NCBI GenBank assembly: GCA_002197995.1
Contig: NGZR01000001.1
Location: 3,224,001-3,288,000 of the forward strand
From: Gaeumannomyces sp. JS-464
Taxonomy: Eukaryota > Ascomycota > Sordariomycetes > Magnaporthales > Magnaporthaceae
DNA length: 64,000 nt
Direction of reading: 5' to 3'
A program made the translations under genes and the position numbers. This document shows, one piece after another, positions 45,615-57,369 of the stretch (positions are counted from its first letter, which is position 1; each line of letters starts with the position of its first letter). Under the pieces are notes generated by a model. It was given only the letters and a program-made list of their open reading frames with translations. It had not been told where the DNA came from and made no database searches.

Positions 45615-47838
45615 GGTTGGTTGTTGGTTGGCTGGTTTGTTGAAAATTTGGTTCTAGAAGGTAGTTCGTCTTAGTCCAGCTGACGAGGTTTGTTGGTATC
45701 AGAATGTGTTCGTGATTTTTGTAGTCGCAGAGAGACGTGATAGGAAATTCGTATGGTCGTTTGGATCGCTGCTTCGCAGATGCAATGGGAGAAACCGAAT
45801 AAGAAAGGAAATAATGCTAGGGGAGGGGGAAACGTAGGAAAGAGAATAGGAAGACAATCACAAATGCCGAGTGACTGATATTAGAGGGATTAGGCGGCCG
45901 TCTAGGTCGACAAAGAAAGCCCGGTCTTGGACAAAGGGAAATCGGGCGGAGTCACAAGAATAGCAGTGAATAACGAGCCATGACTGTCAGGGAAGGAGGC
46001 AAAAAGAAAAGGGCACACGACGAGTAGGTGAGAGAGGAAGAATACCAGGGCAGAACAATACAGAGTCCCGGTGACGGGCAGTGACAATAGTATATGAATA
46101 GGCGCGGCTCGGCTGCACTCAATGGGCTCAATGGCCGGGGCCTTGCCCAATAAGGCAGGTTGGGGTGGGGCGGCCCCCCTGATACGGGGTGGTGATTGTA
46201 CGAACGGGGCAGCAGCGGGAAGTTGACTTACAGAAGGGGATCAGCCGATGGCCGCAGCTTCCGGGTTCAATTCCAGCGACCCTGGACGAGATGCGTCTCC
46301 GGATCTCCTCCTTTCCCCTGCCCCGGGCTGGGAGAGTTGTCCCTGGTAACCGCGGAGGCAGACGTTGAGAGGGCAAAAATAGCAACCGGCTCTTTGTTTC
46401 GACCACAGGGCGCCGCTGGGGGTTTCTTTGTCGCGCGGGTCGGCGGGTCGTGGGGTCAGGTTAGCCGCCCGGCCAGCGGAGCGCTGCAATCTGAGCCAGT
46501 CGTTTGGCTGCTTGGCGCGGCCTTGAAGACCGCCCGAAACAAAGCAAATTCGGGCCGCTTTGCTCGTATGACCAGAGAAGGCCCTTGTTCTTGCCTCTTG
46601 GGGGATACGGAGTAATGTCGTGGTATGTCAAGTGGTCGCAGCTCCTTTGATAGCTTTTTTTACTTGCGCGCAATAGAAGAAGTTCGGCGCCGATGCTGGG
46701 GTGTGGCAACTACCAAACAGCAGCCCCTCAGATATATGGCTCCTTTCTTCTGCTTGTCTTTGGACCGGAGTCGGCTATTGGGCAAGGGGACACCTCGGAG
46801 CCTGGGGAGGATGGTGTCCATCTTTCGCGAAGGGGAATTCGCCATCCGGAGCGGATGGCGGCCCGGGGTGGCTGGCATTTTAACCAGCGTTGTCGGCGGG
46901 CCCTTCGAGGCGATGCCTTGATTTTGGCGGTGGGAATGCAAACTGACATCAGTCGCTCGGCTAGACGAGGGGCGGCGAGTGAGCAACCACACCACCACCG
47001 CTCTAACCAGGTGGGTGGCTGTGTAAATTTTTTGTTCGCCTCAAGGGTCCTCTTCTCCACTGGCTTCTCCGCGTCTTGGTCAAAGCAGGAACAGCACCGG
47101 TGGCCGCCCGCGGTGCGTGCCACCACATCTGCAAGATGAAAGGTTCGCGGGAAGATCGTCGCAAGTTCTGGCGGTTCTGCGATGAGATGGCAGCCAATCG
47201 ACCCGCGCCGACAGGGGTAGGCCCACCTGTGAGGTCAGTGGCGCTGGAGCCAATCAGATCCCAGAGGTGCCGGCTGGTGACGGGCGCCAAGCCTTTCCGT
47301 TCCTTTTGCCACCATTCGCTAAGCTTTCCACATCGTCGGTGCTACGGAAACAGGTTTGGGGCTTGGCTTGGAGGGTCGACAGCGAATGGCCTCAAAAGCC
47401 CCGGCGTACCTGCTTCGCGCCATGCCGAGTCAGGTGAGTGCTGCGCCGGCGTACATACACCGTATTTCTTGGGAGCGGGGAGCTTCGGGGACGGAGGCTT
47501 GGCTTGGACATGGAAATCTTCGCAAACTTGTTGTCGACTTGCTGCACCTCAAATGAGTCACGCAAGCGCTGCAAACACATGTAGGTCAACAGCCCCCGAC
47601 ATTGATTGGGCATCGAGGCAGGTTCACTGTGCGTTTGCTTGTCACTAATGTTGTTTTCATTGCTTTCTGGCCCCTTTACCTCTGACTGCCGCTTCGTCCC
47701 CATTTACACAGTCCTGTGCCACTGTGGCGGCCGGAAGTGGTAGTGGCAACCCTCTATCGCTTTGACTTTTTTCCCGTCTTTTTCCCTACCCGTGCTTTCC
47801 CTTGTCCTTTCCCCTTTTTTCCTTCTGGCCTATTCCCG

Positions 47839-47877
<39 letters not shown>

Positions 47878-49954
47878 CACGTGGACATGCGGAGGGAATG
47901 TCAGTATCCAACATACATGAGGTGCCCCCGCTTGGCAACTAACACTGCGTCCGCATTTGGAGCCGTCTCTCTCGACCTGCGCTATTAAGCGACCACGCGT
48001 TAGTGATGTCGAGCGTGCTGAGATGGCCACCTGACTTTGGCGCACTCAGTCACATAGCCGACGACGGCCGATAGCGAACCGGACGATATAAGCGGTTGTC
48101 CCGGCTCTATTTCCGCCTCGGAATCGGGTGACTTATTGATCTAGTGCTACAGGATAGGCACCAGCGCCTTGGCACTTGGCTAGCACTGCCAGTGTCGCGG
48201 CCGCGTCCTCCTAACCCGTCTTGCTTGCCGCTTCGCGCATGACGCGGAAGGCCCGGATGGATGGCCTACTCATTCTGCTCCGCCGGGCTGGTGTCGCCGC
48301 CGTTTCGGCCACCACTACTATCTATGATAGCGAATAGACAAGCGAAGTGTTTGTGGCCAACAGGATCTAGCTCGTCTTGAGGTAAGGGGCACGCGATGCC
48401 GGTGACCATCTGCGCCGCGCTCGCCGCGTTCAGGGGCGCCATGGCGGCCGAGCTGCTGCTGCCTCCGCCCTGCTGCCACATAGTGGAGCACCCGAGGATG
48501 CGGCGCAGATACACTCGCCGACGGCGGTGCACTCGCGCCTGTCCAAGCGGGCGTCGAGCGACGCGCGCACTCACCTCAACCACGTAGCCGACGGCCTTGA
48601 TTAAGCCCGGGTCGGCGGAGTGCGCGCGCAGGCCACGGGCCTGGTGGGCACGAGGCCAAGACATCGAGGGGGAGTGTTGGCGGGCGCGCAGTTGGCTTGG
48701 TCCTTGTTGCCGACGACGCCTGAGATGCTAGGCTGCAGAGCAAAGAAGCAGGTCCGTCTCGCGCGGGTTCTACGTGCCCGCAACCTTGGGCTGGACGGCG
48801 GCGTGATGATCGTCGCGCATCACGGTCTCGTATGGACTGTCGCGCAGCACCATGGCTGCCTGGATGACGCCCGCTATGCTGGCAATGCGAAAGGGCAGGG
48901 AGGACCTAGTCGATGAGGGGGACGGTAACGGGATGGTTAGTGCCGACGTAACCATACCTGGCCGCCTTGCATACTTCTTTGAGCCAGCCCAGTGCGGACA
49001 GAAGTGTCAACTCCCATTCCATTGGGGCCCTGATGCCACTTGGGCTTTTTTTTCGCTGCTACGGCAGCTTCGTGGATGATCTACGCAGCGTTTTATTTCC
49101 ATTTTCGTTTTCTTTTCTCATTTCCGTCTCCTTTTCCCACCCCCTTCCCCTTTACCTAGTCCCCATTTCCGTTTCTTTCATCCATTTCTCATTTACTTTT
49201 GCTTTTCCCATCTCCCAATTCTCTCCCGTCCCACAAGGTAATCTGAATGGCTGAGATATCCTGACGGAAACTTGGAGAGTGAAGGAAACCATATGGGATG
49301 TAATGGAGGGGAGTCAGGATGCACGCGAATAACGTTATCATCCCGGCTGTGTAATCCACAATCCAGTCAAAGCATTGGGCACCTCCACAGCCTTCCTTCT
49401 GTTGTTGTTGAGTTTAGCATACGCTAATGCAACCTTACCTCCAATACTCCCATGGCCCGTACAGCTGTGAGCTATGCTTAGCTCTTTGAACCCAGCACAG
49501 GATGCTACACTAGGGTGTAGACAGTTGATAAAAATGGCTGCAGCTATCCTTCCTCGTCCTTCCTAATTTGAAGGACGATATCTCAGCGCCCGCTGTGTCC
49601 TAGATAACGTTGTGCTACACTCCTAGGTTAGTCATAGGTGCTGGCCTCTTGCCTTTGTCAGCAGCAAAATTGACGCTATCCCATCGCGTGCAGAAACCGG
49701 AATTATACACGAAGGCCTGACAACGTTGCCGGCCTCATCCAGGATGTATCGGCCAAAATACAAATAGACCCGGCACAAAACGACCTAACTTCAGCGGTTC
49801 TGGTCCGTGTCTCCAGTCATCCAAACTCTACTGTATCTGTTCCTGTATAAGCCCACTATCCCCCGACCATCTGGATCCAGACCCAGCTCGCGGAGACCTC
49901 GCGTCTCACACGCAGCCTTGTCAGCGCCGCTACCATACGAGCTCTTTACCAAAA
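45615..49954. other. Long gene-poor stretch
   Basis: About 4.3 kb. The first part is presumably the promoter of PRM1. A 36-nt T-run lies at 47842-47877, and pyrimidine-rich tracts at 47755-47830 and 49085-49210. Around 48240-48960 the minus strand holds open pieces (VIQAAMVLRDSPYETVMRDD; ADPGLIKAVGYVVE) that look somewhat protein-like and could be a decayed gene, but I recognise no family. Nothing else was supported. Confidence 0.4.
47842..47877. repeat. Mononucleotide T tract (36 nt)
   Basis: The longest homopolymer in the window, directly after a pyrimidine-rich tract. Confidence 0.9.
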
Positions 49955-50797
49955 ATGCCCACTATCGTTCTGATCACGGGCGCCAACCGGGGCATCGGCC
50001 TTGGCCTGCTCCAGCGGTATCTGCTGCTGCCGGACCACGTCGTCATCGCCGCCGTCCGGGACCCGGCCCACCCCACCGCCAAAGCCCTCTCCGGGCTGCC
50101 CACAGCCGAGGGAACGAAGCTAGTCGTCGTTAAGATCCTCGCCGATGTCTGGCAGTCGCCCTTTGAGGCCGTCAAGACCCTCCATGCCCAGGAGGGCATC
50201 GACCACCTGGACGTGGTCATCCCCAACGCAGGCATCGCGAACGCCTACCGCTGGTCCGCGAGGTGACTGAGGAGATTCTCGACGCCCACTTCCGCACAAA
50301 CGCCTACAGCGTCCCCGCGCTGTTCCAGGCCGTGCGCCCGCTGCTGCAGAAGTCGACGAGGGAGCCCGTCTTTGCCGTCATGGGCACTATTGCAGGGAGC
50401 CTCAAGTAAGCACCATTTCTACCCCTTAGTAAATCAACAATGAGCATCAACGAACTAAGCAGCAGAAAAAAAAAAAAAAAAAAAAAAAAAAAGCACGCAG
50501 CCCCCGTTCCCGAATTCGGCCTACGGCCCGTCCAAGGGGGCGTCGGCGTGGTTTAGTATCCGGCTCGACGCCGAGGAGGAGTGGCTCAACTCGTTCTCGT
50601 TCACGCCCGGCTGGGTGCACACGGAGCTGGGCGACAACGGCGCCGAGGCCTTTGGCGTCGACCAGGACACGCGCGGCAAGCTCATGGTCTCCATCGGCGA
50701 CTCGTGCGACGGCATGATGAGGGTGCTCGCCAACACCTCCAAGGCCGAGCATGGCGGCAAGCTCATGCTTTACAGCGGCACCCCGATTCCCTGGTAG
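49955..50797 (+). CDS. Short-chain dehydrogenase/reductase (classical SDR)
   Basis: Exon 1 is 49955-50405 and exon 2 is 50494-50797, about 252 residues. Rossmann signature TGANRGIG at the N-terminus, the IPNAG motif after the fourth strand, the catalytic Ser in MGTIAGS and the catalytic SAYGPSKGAS (Tyr-x3-Lys). The closest style is the small NADPH-dependent ketoreductases of fungal secondary metabolism (norsolorinic-acid-reductase-like), but the substrate is unknown and no other biosynthetic gene lies beside it. A frame break near 50249 (TACCGCTGG; one C missing gives YPLVREV) interrupts exon 1. The intron has donor GTAAGC, branch ACTAAG, and an acceptor placed directly after a 27-nt A-run. 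Confidence 0.85.
50466..50492. repeat. Mononucleotide A tract at a splice acceptor (27 nt)
   Basis: Fills the space between the branch site and the AG of the SDR intron, where a pyrimidine tract is normal. The acceptor that keeps the frame is the AG at 50492-50493. Confidence 0.85.
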
Positions 50798-51437
50798 AGG
50801 CGGTGGGGAGGGAGGGCTGAATATTCACCATGTCCGATAGCAATCTTGATCCCCGTTTTCTTTTAGCTCTGCATTTAAGTGTCCTGTTTTTTATCATACG
50901 AAAGTTTGACTGCTGAGGCCATCCGCCGCGATATAAGCGCCAGCGGCATCCGGGTCACCCTCAATCAACCCTCTTGTTGGTGAGTTTGCCCGGAGGGGTG
51001 TGATATGTGGGACACTGGTTTATATCATTGACGAAGCTGCTCTGGCAGCTAAAGAGAGTGCGAGTGGCATCGGGGTCGAACTGAAATACGTTCGTGGACT
51101 TGTTGGCCGCGTCGGGGAGACAAGGCCAAGTCGTAGGACTTGATATATCAACAAACCCACTGCCCTAAGCCAGATCTCTGCGCAGACCAATGCTTGCGGA
51201 TGATCTAGCCGCTCAATCCTCAATAAAGCGGGACATTGTCAGGTGAAGGGCATGGTCTTCCACTCCTTGACCCCGCAGAGATCCTCAAACCCGATTCCGT
51301 GTATGGAGCAGTCCCTCGCATACGTCCATAGTTGGCGCTGCTGCTGTGGCTGCTGCTGGTTTCGGCTGTGCACCGCGCGGCGAACGATGTACGCCAGTCG
51401 CCTCCCGCCAGCAGTGCAATCTCATCGCTATTTCGCG
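50798..51437. other. Intergenic, no gene seen
   Basis: About 640 bases between the SDR stop and the 3' end of the minus-strand surface-protein gene. Nothing recognised. Confidence 0.35.
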
Positions 51438-52333
51438 TCACTCCGGCACTAGGACGAGGCGTCCGTTGGCAGGTTTGGCGAGACGCCAGCCGGGAATGTC
51501 GTCACAGTGGCTGCAGGCCTTCGTCGAACCGCGATCCCTGGAGTTTGTCGTGCGACGTCGTGGGCCACGCGTTCGCGAAAATTCCATATCTGCTATTGGT
51601 TCAGACGTCGACGCAATTGTAGTAGAGAAGCTCCCCGGGATGCCCGTGTCGTAGCCGGCTTTCACCCTGGCCTCCACCTCCAGGTGTCGGTCTCTATCTC
51701 GTGGGCCGGAACCTCCTTGGCTGGCAGTTCCGCGATCCGCCCTGGCTGGGTGACCGTCACCGCCGCCAGTTCGCCTGGAGGACGCCAGACCCCCATTTCC
51801 CGCGCGCTAACCTGCAGGATGCCGTCCGAGTGCAGTTCTGGTTTCTTGAGGTTGTCGTGGGGTTCATCGTCAGGAGGCGGCCCGTCCCTCCTGCGCCGGC
51901 GTCGTCGCTGGTGGAAAAACACACCCGCGGCGACAGGCAGCGCGAGGACGAGCGCCCCGACAATCGAGCCTGCCACGGGGCCCGCCACGGGTAATGGATT
52001 GCCGCCTGGAGGAAGGGGCTGGCACGGGAGCAAACTGCTGGGAAGCTGGGCGCTCGTGCCCATGCAATTGAAGCAGGCGTCTAACCCGCTCGGGTCTGCC
52101 CCGTTTGAGGTGCAGAGCTCCGCTCCTTTGGATTGGGCTTCCAGAATTGCCTTGCCTGTAAACCCATGGCGAGGTTCGCCAAACTGCCCCTGTTCCTGGC
52201 TCACCCCTGGACTTTTGATGGGACGGAAGGGAGCAGGCGTATCACTTACTGCAGATACTGGAAGTTCGGCAGTGGCGGCAGCAGGGCTAGGATTGGTGGG
52301 TGGTTGGTGGCTTACCCCACCATCTGGACTCAC
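51438..52333 (-). CDS. Probable single-pass cell-surface protein, 5' end unresolved
   Basis: On the minus strand a frame encodes a Cys-containing ectodomain end (AELCTSNGADPSGLDACFNCMG), a Pro/Gly spacer, a clear membrane helix (VAGPVAGSIVGALVLALPVA) and a strongly basic stop-transfer segment of seven Arg (HQRRRRRRR), then a polar cytoplasmic tail. This layout is common for fungal surface sensors or adhesins of unknown function. The tail frame stops at 51662, but a second frame (HLEVEARVKAGYDTGIPGSF) continues smoothly to 51438, so another 1-nt indel near 51680 is likely. Upstream of the ectodomain several donor/acceptor pairs (GTGAGT at 52331, GTAAGC, GTGAGC) suggest spliced 5' exons and a signal peptide that I could not place. 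Confidence 0.45.
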
Positions 52334-52498
52334 CGGACTAGGTCACACGATGCTGAGATGCTGAAACGACCATAAAAGGGATGAGACCACAACGCGCCAT
52401 CCGAACTCACATTCAAAACAGAGATGCAAAGACATCCGGTTCAATATATTCAAGGACAAGAACGACACAGTCTTTTTACCTACATTACCGCGAGAACC

Positions 52499-52991
52499 AT
52501 GGCGACGCGTCGGGTGCGGTTCGAGTTCTACTGCGACGGCGCCCCCGAGCTGAAGTTTACTCATGAGGTCCCAGAGGATCTCGTCACGACCCGAGCTCAA
52601 GCCCAACAAGATGTTGAGTACCAGGGTCGGTTTGGAAGCGCGCTAGTGCCTATTATGAAAGAGCACGAAGCGACCTGCCGAGCAGCTTCCAGTCCGTTTT
52701 GCGAAATCTGCAGCTCGCCTGTTGCGACCGTTTTGCAGACGCCCTGTTTTCCTTGACAGAGCGGAGGATCCCTTCGTAGGGGTGCTTGTCAGCGGCTTAT
52801 GTGGGAAAGGCGAATGCGAATTCCAGACGCGACGCGACGTCCAGGAGGAGATGTCCGAAGTTGGTGGAAAGGGCCAGGCGTGCGTGGAAATTATAACTTG
52901 CAAAGTATGTGGAAAGACGGAAGGGACGATGAGGTGCGGACGGTGCAAAATTATAGCATATTGTGGGAAGGAGCACCAGAAGCAAAACTAG
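52499..52991 (+). pseudogene. MYND-type zinc-finger protein, truncated by a stop inside the finger
   Basis: ATG 52499 starts a frame with FEFYCDGAPELKFTHEVPED. A 1-nt shift near 52741 (extra base in ACGCCCTG) leads into PVFLDRAEDPFVGVLVSG and then a C-terminal MYND finger, CKVCGKTEGTMRCGRCKIIAYCGKEHQ. The finger should end in a Trp, a His and a final Cys. Here the Trp codon is TAG (52989-52991), and the downstream codons read KIYKRMC with Tyr where His is expected, then TAA at 53039-53041. Both changes are C:G-to-T:A. The product would therefore lack the last zinc ligands. MYND fingers mediate protein contacts. No SET domain is present. Confidence 0.55.
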
Positions 52992-53041
52992 AAGATATAT
53001 AAGAGAATGTGTACGCCTAAAAGCGAGGAAAGTGTTTTGTA

Positions 53042-55720
53042 AAGGGTGGATGTTTCGGGAGAGGCAGGGCCTTGACCAGCTGGTATAAAATGGGGGTTAA
53101 AATAGATTGATAGTGCTTATGATTGGAAAGCGACGTGTTAAGTTTTTTTTTTTTGTTTTTGTTTTTTTTGTTTAGGGAGAGAAGTGAGATTGTTATATAC
53201 ATATTCGCCCGCTTAAACTACGTCTGCAACCTTTTTGGGGATGACAGTTACGATGCGGGCGAGAGTCGCCATCAAGGTCCGGGAAGGGGACTGCCGTAAG
53301 AAAGGATTCTGCAGGGTCAACCGCGGTTGAAGGAGAAGGAGGGCTAAGTGGGGACTCCGTGACATCCTGTACGTGCGGCAGGCCAAAATGAGATCTTGTC
53401 GGATTCCGCGAAGATGGGTCCTCGTTAGGCGGGTTTGCGACTTCACTGGCGGGCTCCGATGGACGAGGTCTTTTCGAGGGCGTAAACGGAGTTGCTCGAC
53501 CTTCCCAGCGGGCAGATCGCTTGGAAGGTGGAGTCGCAGTTGAGGCCGGCGTGGCTGGGGTCGAGGTATGCATCCACCACGGCGAGCTAGAAGCCGGCCG
53601 AGGAGGCCAAAGCAGAGGAGCTAGCGAAGGGGCTGAGGCCAGGGACTCACGCGGCGACTTTGTGCATAGACAGCGTTGCGGAGGAGCCGGCGTAGATGTT
53701 GTTCCACGCTGGCGCCCTCGCGCACTCAGTCGGCCATGTGGACGCACGTCGTCCCGGATTATGCATAGGTTGCCGATCTAGCAGTGCCGGATTCCGAGTC
53801 TGCGGCATGCGGCTGAGGCCGGCTGAAAGGTCCGGCCGAGGCTGCTGAATCGTATGCAGCTCTTGTGGGCTGCTATGTTGCTCCTCCTGTTCCGAGCCGG
53901 GCCCCTGGAGCCAGCAGTGACTTGACATGACGTATTTCTCCAAGCCCGCAATATCGTCGACCGAAGGTCCAACTCTAATTTTAGCGCGTCAGAACCACGA
54001 CGTAGGGTCCAGCAGCGTGGGAAGCCGGTGACAAGCGGAAAATGCCGACCGACCAGGGTCCGACACCTTGCATAGCGGCAGCATCCTGCCACCACAGCAG
54101 CACAGCGCTTTGGGCTGTGTGCCGAATCATGGGGGATCCATTTATCTCTCTTTACTCTCCTTTTTTCCCCGCCCTCCCGTCTTATGCCGGAGGGGGGAGA
54201 ATGCGGCGAGGAGGAGGGAACGAGCAAAAACGGTCTCCCGGCGCCACTCTCACCGGCGAGAAAAAGATAAGGAGAAAGGAGACAAGTTTTGGAGTGGGTA
54301 ACGGGGCGCCGGGCAGCTCCAAAGCACTCATCGGCCAGCCATTAAAGCCTGGTTCAGCCCCAGCTGCAGGCCGACCATATGCGCTTCAGGAGCCGCTTGG
54401 CCCGGACAGGCAAACCCCTCAATCTCGCAGGGGCCCACCCCCACCCAGCGCCCGCCGCGCGTGCTCGACTCGGCGGCGCCAAGAGCACCAAGAGCACCAA
54501 CACCCCGCAAGCGGCGGCGTAGCTGCCATGCTGGACAGCAGAGAGAACGGCACCCGCCACTCCCATTCGCCGGGCCCCGCCCACCAGACCGCAAGCCGAG
54601 CACGGGTCAGGGCCATTTCGCGGGGAGCCAGGATTGCCTAACTCGCTAATCTTTCCAGGAAGCTACACGCGAGGATTAGTAGGGCACCTCCCTTGCCCGT
54701 GGCTTTCCGGAGCTTTGCCCAAAAAAATCGTTGGCAGCTTCCTCCAGGAGACAGCAGAGATATTTGTGGGTCCACAACCTAATTCAGCCAATAAAGCTTT
54801 AGTATCACGACTTGGAACTGCCATCGAGTTTTTAGGGCGACGTGCCAGCCTACCCGATCTTGCCTTTGGTGAGGTACGTAAAAACTAGCCTGGCACGAGG
54901 GACTCCCAATGGTGCCGTGCAGGCGGCTCGACAAATGCGAGCTAGTTGTTTTTGCCGGGGCTGCACTTCCGCACGATTCTGGAGGAGGCGTACCTGCCTG
55001 CTAGGGAACTCTCTCGTCGTAATTTCGTCCCTTCAGCCACAAAAATGCCGCGCGGGGAAGAAAAAAAGAAAAAGAAAAAAAAAAGAATCATCTGTCAGTT
55101 GCAGCCACCCTATGTCAACAGTTGCGCTAGCATTAATAGACTTTCGAATGCAGGCGGTTTACGGCCACGAGGCGTCTGTGCCAAGGGTTTGGCGGCCGGC
55201 ATTTTATGATCCAGACCGCCCTGGCTTTTGGTTAGGCGTCGGCCTGCAGAATATCAATGGAGGATGCGTTGTGGCTTTGAGCCACGCTCGGATGGGCTGC
55301 AGCTCTGGCGCGCCGCGTTTGGGTTTCGGAAAGCAAAGCCCAAGCCTATCTCGTGCACAATCATGCCCATGGGTAATGGCACACCCCCCGAGACCCAGCC
55401 CTAAGAGGACATCGGGGATCGGCCGATGTGATGGACAGAGGTGCAAATTGAGCCTGGTGGCGCCAAATGCAAGCCCTCCCCATCCCGCCTGCTTGGCTCT
55501 TCGCCGTCCCAGGGTGCTGGAAACATCCGTCTCCCCATTAGAGCGTCTCGCCACTAATTTCCACCTCGAGGGAACCCCTGAAATCTGGCAGGAACGTCCC
55601 GAATGCAACACTCCTGGCAAAGTATAAACTGCCTCTGTCTTCTGCCCTATCGCGGCGGAATGAAACACAGCATCCAGCCGCCCGGGCCCAAGCTTTCTGT
55701 GCATTCGCCGCTTGCCCCCC
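53042..55720. other. Gene-poor stretch, possible Pro/Ser-rich ORF remnant
   Basis: About 2.7 kb. The minus strand at 53193-53747 is open and Ser/Pro-rich (STATPPSKRSARWEGRATP) without a credible start or family. Plus-strand open pieces near 54900-55600 show no protein-like pattern. A T-rich stretch lies at 53140-53172. The last 100-200 bases are likely promoter and leader of the next gene. Confidence 0.35.
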
Positions 55721-57251
55721 ATGTCATCCAACTCGACCGCCTTGGCCTACCGTCGGAACGAAGATCGGGCCAGCGACGGCGTCCCAATCACCATTGTCTG
55801 CCCAATCACCGTACTCATCCTTGTCGCCCTGCGCATTTACACCCGAGCTTTTCTAGTCAGGAATGTCTTTTGGGAAGACTACGCTATCGTTGCCGCTACG
55901 GTACGTGGCGAGGTCCTTGGCTGCTTCCTTTAATCTGGAGCCTTTTGATCGCGACCAAAACCCGGACTTGTGCTTACTTCGACACGTACAGGCCTTCTCC
56001 ATCTTCTTGTCCGTGTTCATGGTGATTGGTAAGCCATAGGACGTGTCTCGGACCGCCAAGTTCGCAACCTCGTTGGCTTTTATGCTAATATTTCAAGCCT
56101 TCTCCGATGGTGTTGGAAGGCATTTCGAAACAGTCAGCACCGCCGAATTTGCCAGGATCCGCAAGGTATGTTTTTAAGATCCAAATCCCTCGGGTAATGT
56201 CGACGACGCAGCAACTAATCCAAGCTGATATCTCGCGGCAGTTTATGCCGGCCGTCATCACTGGTTATAACACAACGCACTACTTTCTTAAGATGTCCAT
56301 TGCATTTCAATATATCCGAATCAGCGTTATGCCTTTCGAAAAGCGTTTATGTTATGCTTTTTGCGCAATCTTAACCTGCGGATTTGTTGGTTTCTTAATC
56401 ACTACTTTTCTCATCTGCAGACCTTTCCACGCTATATGGACACCAAACGTTCCAGGAGCCGTTTGCATCAACACTGCCGTTGCCTACCCTGCAAACCAGA
56501 TTTACCATATCACCATGGACTTTGCCATCCTCACCGTCCCTTTTTCATTCTTCGGCATCTAACGATCCCTTGGCCACAACGAATACTTCTCGGCTTTGTT
56601 CTGGCTTTCGGGGCAATGCAAGTCAAGCTTGTTTCCTTAAATGTATTTCGAATAAATGAAATCAGAAGCTAACGCACCTTCTTGCCTTGTTGCCTTCCCC
56701 TTAGGGCGAGTACCGTGTCTGTCCTCCGTCTGCTGGTTCTTTACAAATCGACAACTTCAACAGATAAAACCTGGGATATTGTCCCCAGCGCTTTGTACGG
56801 CATTATCGAAGTAAACGTTGGTATTGCCTGCTCATGCGTCGTCACGCTAAGGCCACTATTCGGTCGATGGAGGTGGCTTTCCAGCAGAGGAAAGGCAGAG
56901 TCGCCACAAGCGATAACCCCAGGCCAGAAGCCCCGGCGCCCCATGGACCCTTTTTCGGTCGGCACCGATAGTACCCAAGTCCTCACTGTCACCAACGATG
57001 TGGAGCTTGGCACTGTGCACACGGCCAGCTATGCGGGCTCCACCAGGGCAGGCAGCCGAGCTGGGGAAGGTGGAGAGACGGTTCCTCCAGCGTGGCCCAC
57101 TCCTCCGCCGGCGCCGCAGTGTCAGAGCGAAACCCTTCGCTGCCGGTCAGATGACGGGCAGCATCACCAGCAAACATCTGTGACAGAAGGCTCCGATCAC
57201 CCGGACCCAAGCCACCCGAAGCCCCCTGCCACCCAGCCTGGTTACAGGTGA
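55721..57251 (+). CDS. Rhodopsin-fold integral membrane protein (fungal SAT4/PTH11-like family)
   Basis: Exons: 55721-55900, 55992-56028, 56098-56165, 56242 to about 56640, and about 56705-57251. Seven or so membrane helices are spread over the exons (ITIVCPITVLILVALRIYTR; AFSIFLSVFMVIG; YFLKMSIAFQYIRI; AILTCGFVGFLITTFLICRP; IPWPQRILLGFVLAFGA; SALYGIIEVNVGIACSCVVT). The family motifs FEDY/WEDYAIV after helix 2 and CRPFHAIW are present, and the tail is a polar Ser/Thr/Gly/Pro stretch. Members are widespread orphan fungal membrane proteins, some of them GPCR-like surface sensors. No CFEM domain is seen. A frame break at the T-run near 56545 (one base short) precedes FFILRHLTIPWPQ. The last intron's donor is uncertain. 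The gene borders the repeat island. Confidence 0.75.
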
Positions 57252-57369
57252 TACCCGGCTTGTTACGACCAGAACATGGGGCCAGGGGTTCAGGGAGTGA
57301 GGGGCCTGGTGAGGCTCCCTACCCCGCACCCCGGAGGAGCCAAGGTCACGTGCACGCTTACCGAAGCAA

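Noticed and set aside
46245..46285. Possible tRNA T-arm (GGGTTCAATTCC)
   Set aside because: The flanking bases do not form a T stem, and no acceptor or anticodon arm can be drawn.
48266..48960. Possible decayed enzyme gene on the minus strand
   Set aside because: Short protein-like pieces exist, but no family motif was recognised and the frames cannot be joined with confidence.
53193..53747. Ser/Pro-rich open frame on the minus strand
   Set aside because: It lacks an ATG near its start and any recognisable domain; low-complexity composition alone is not enough.
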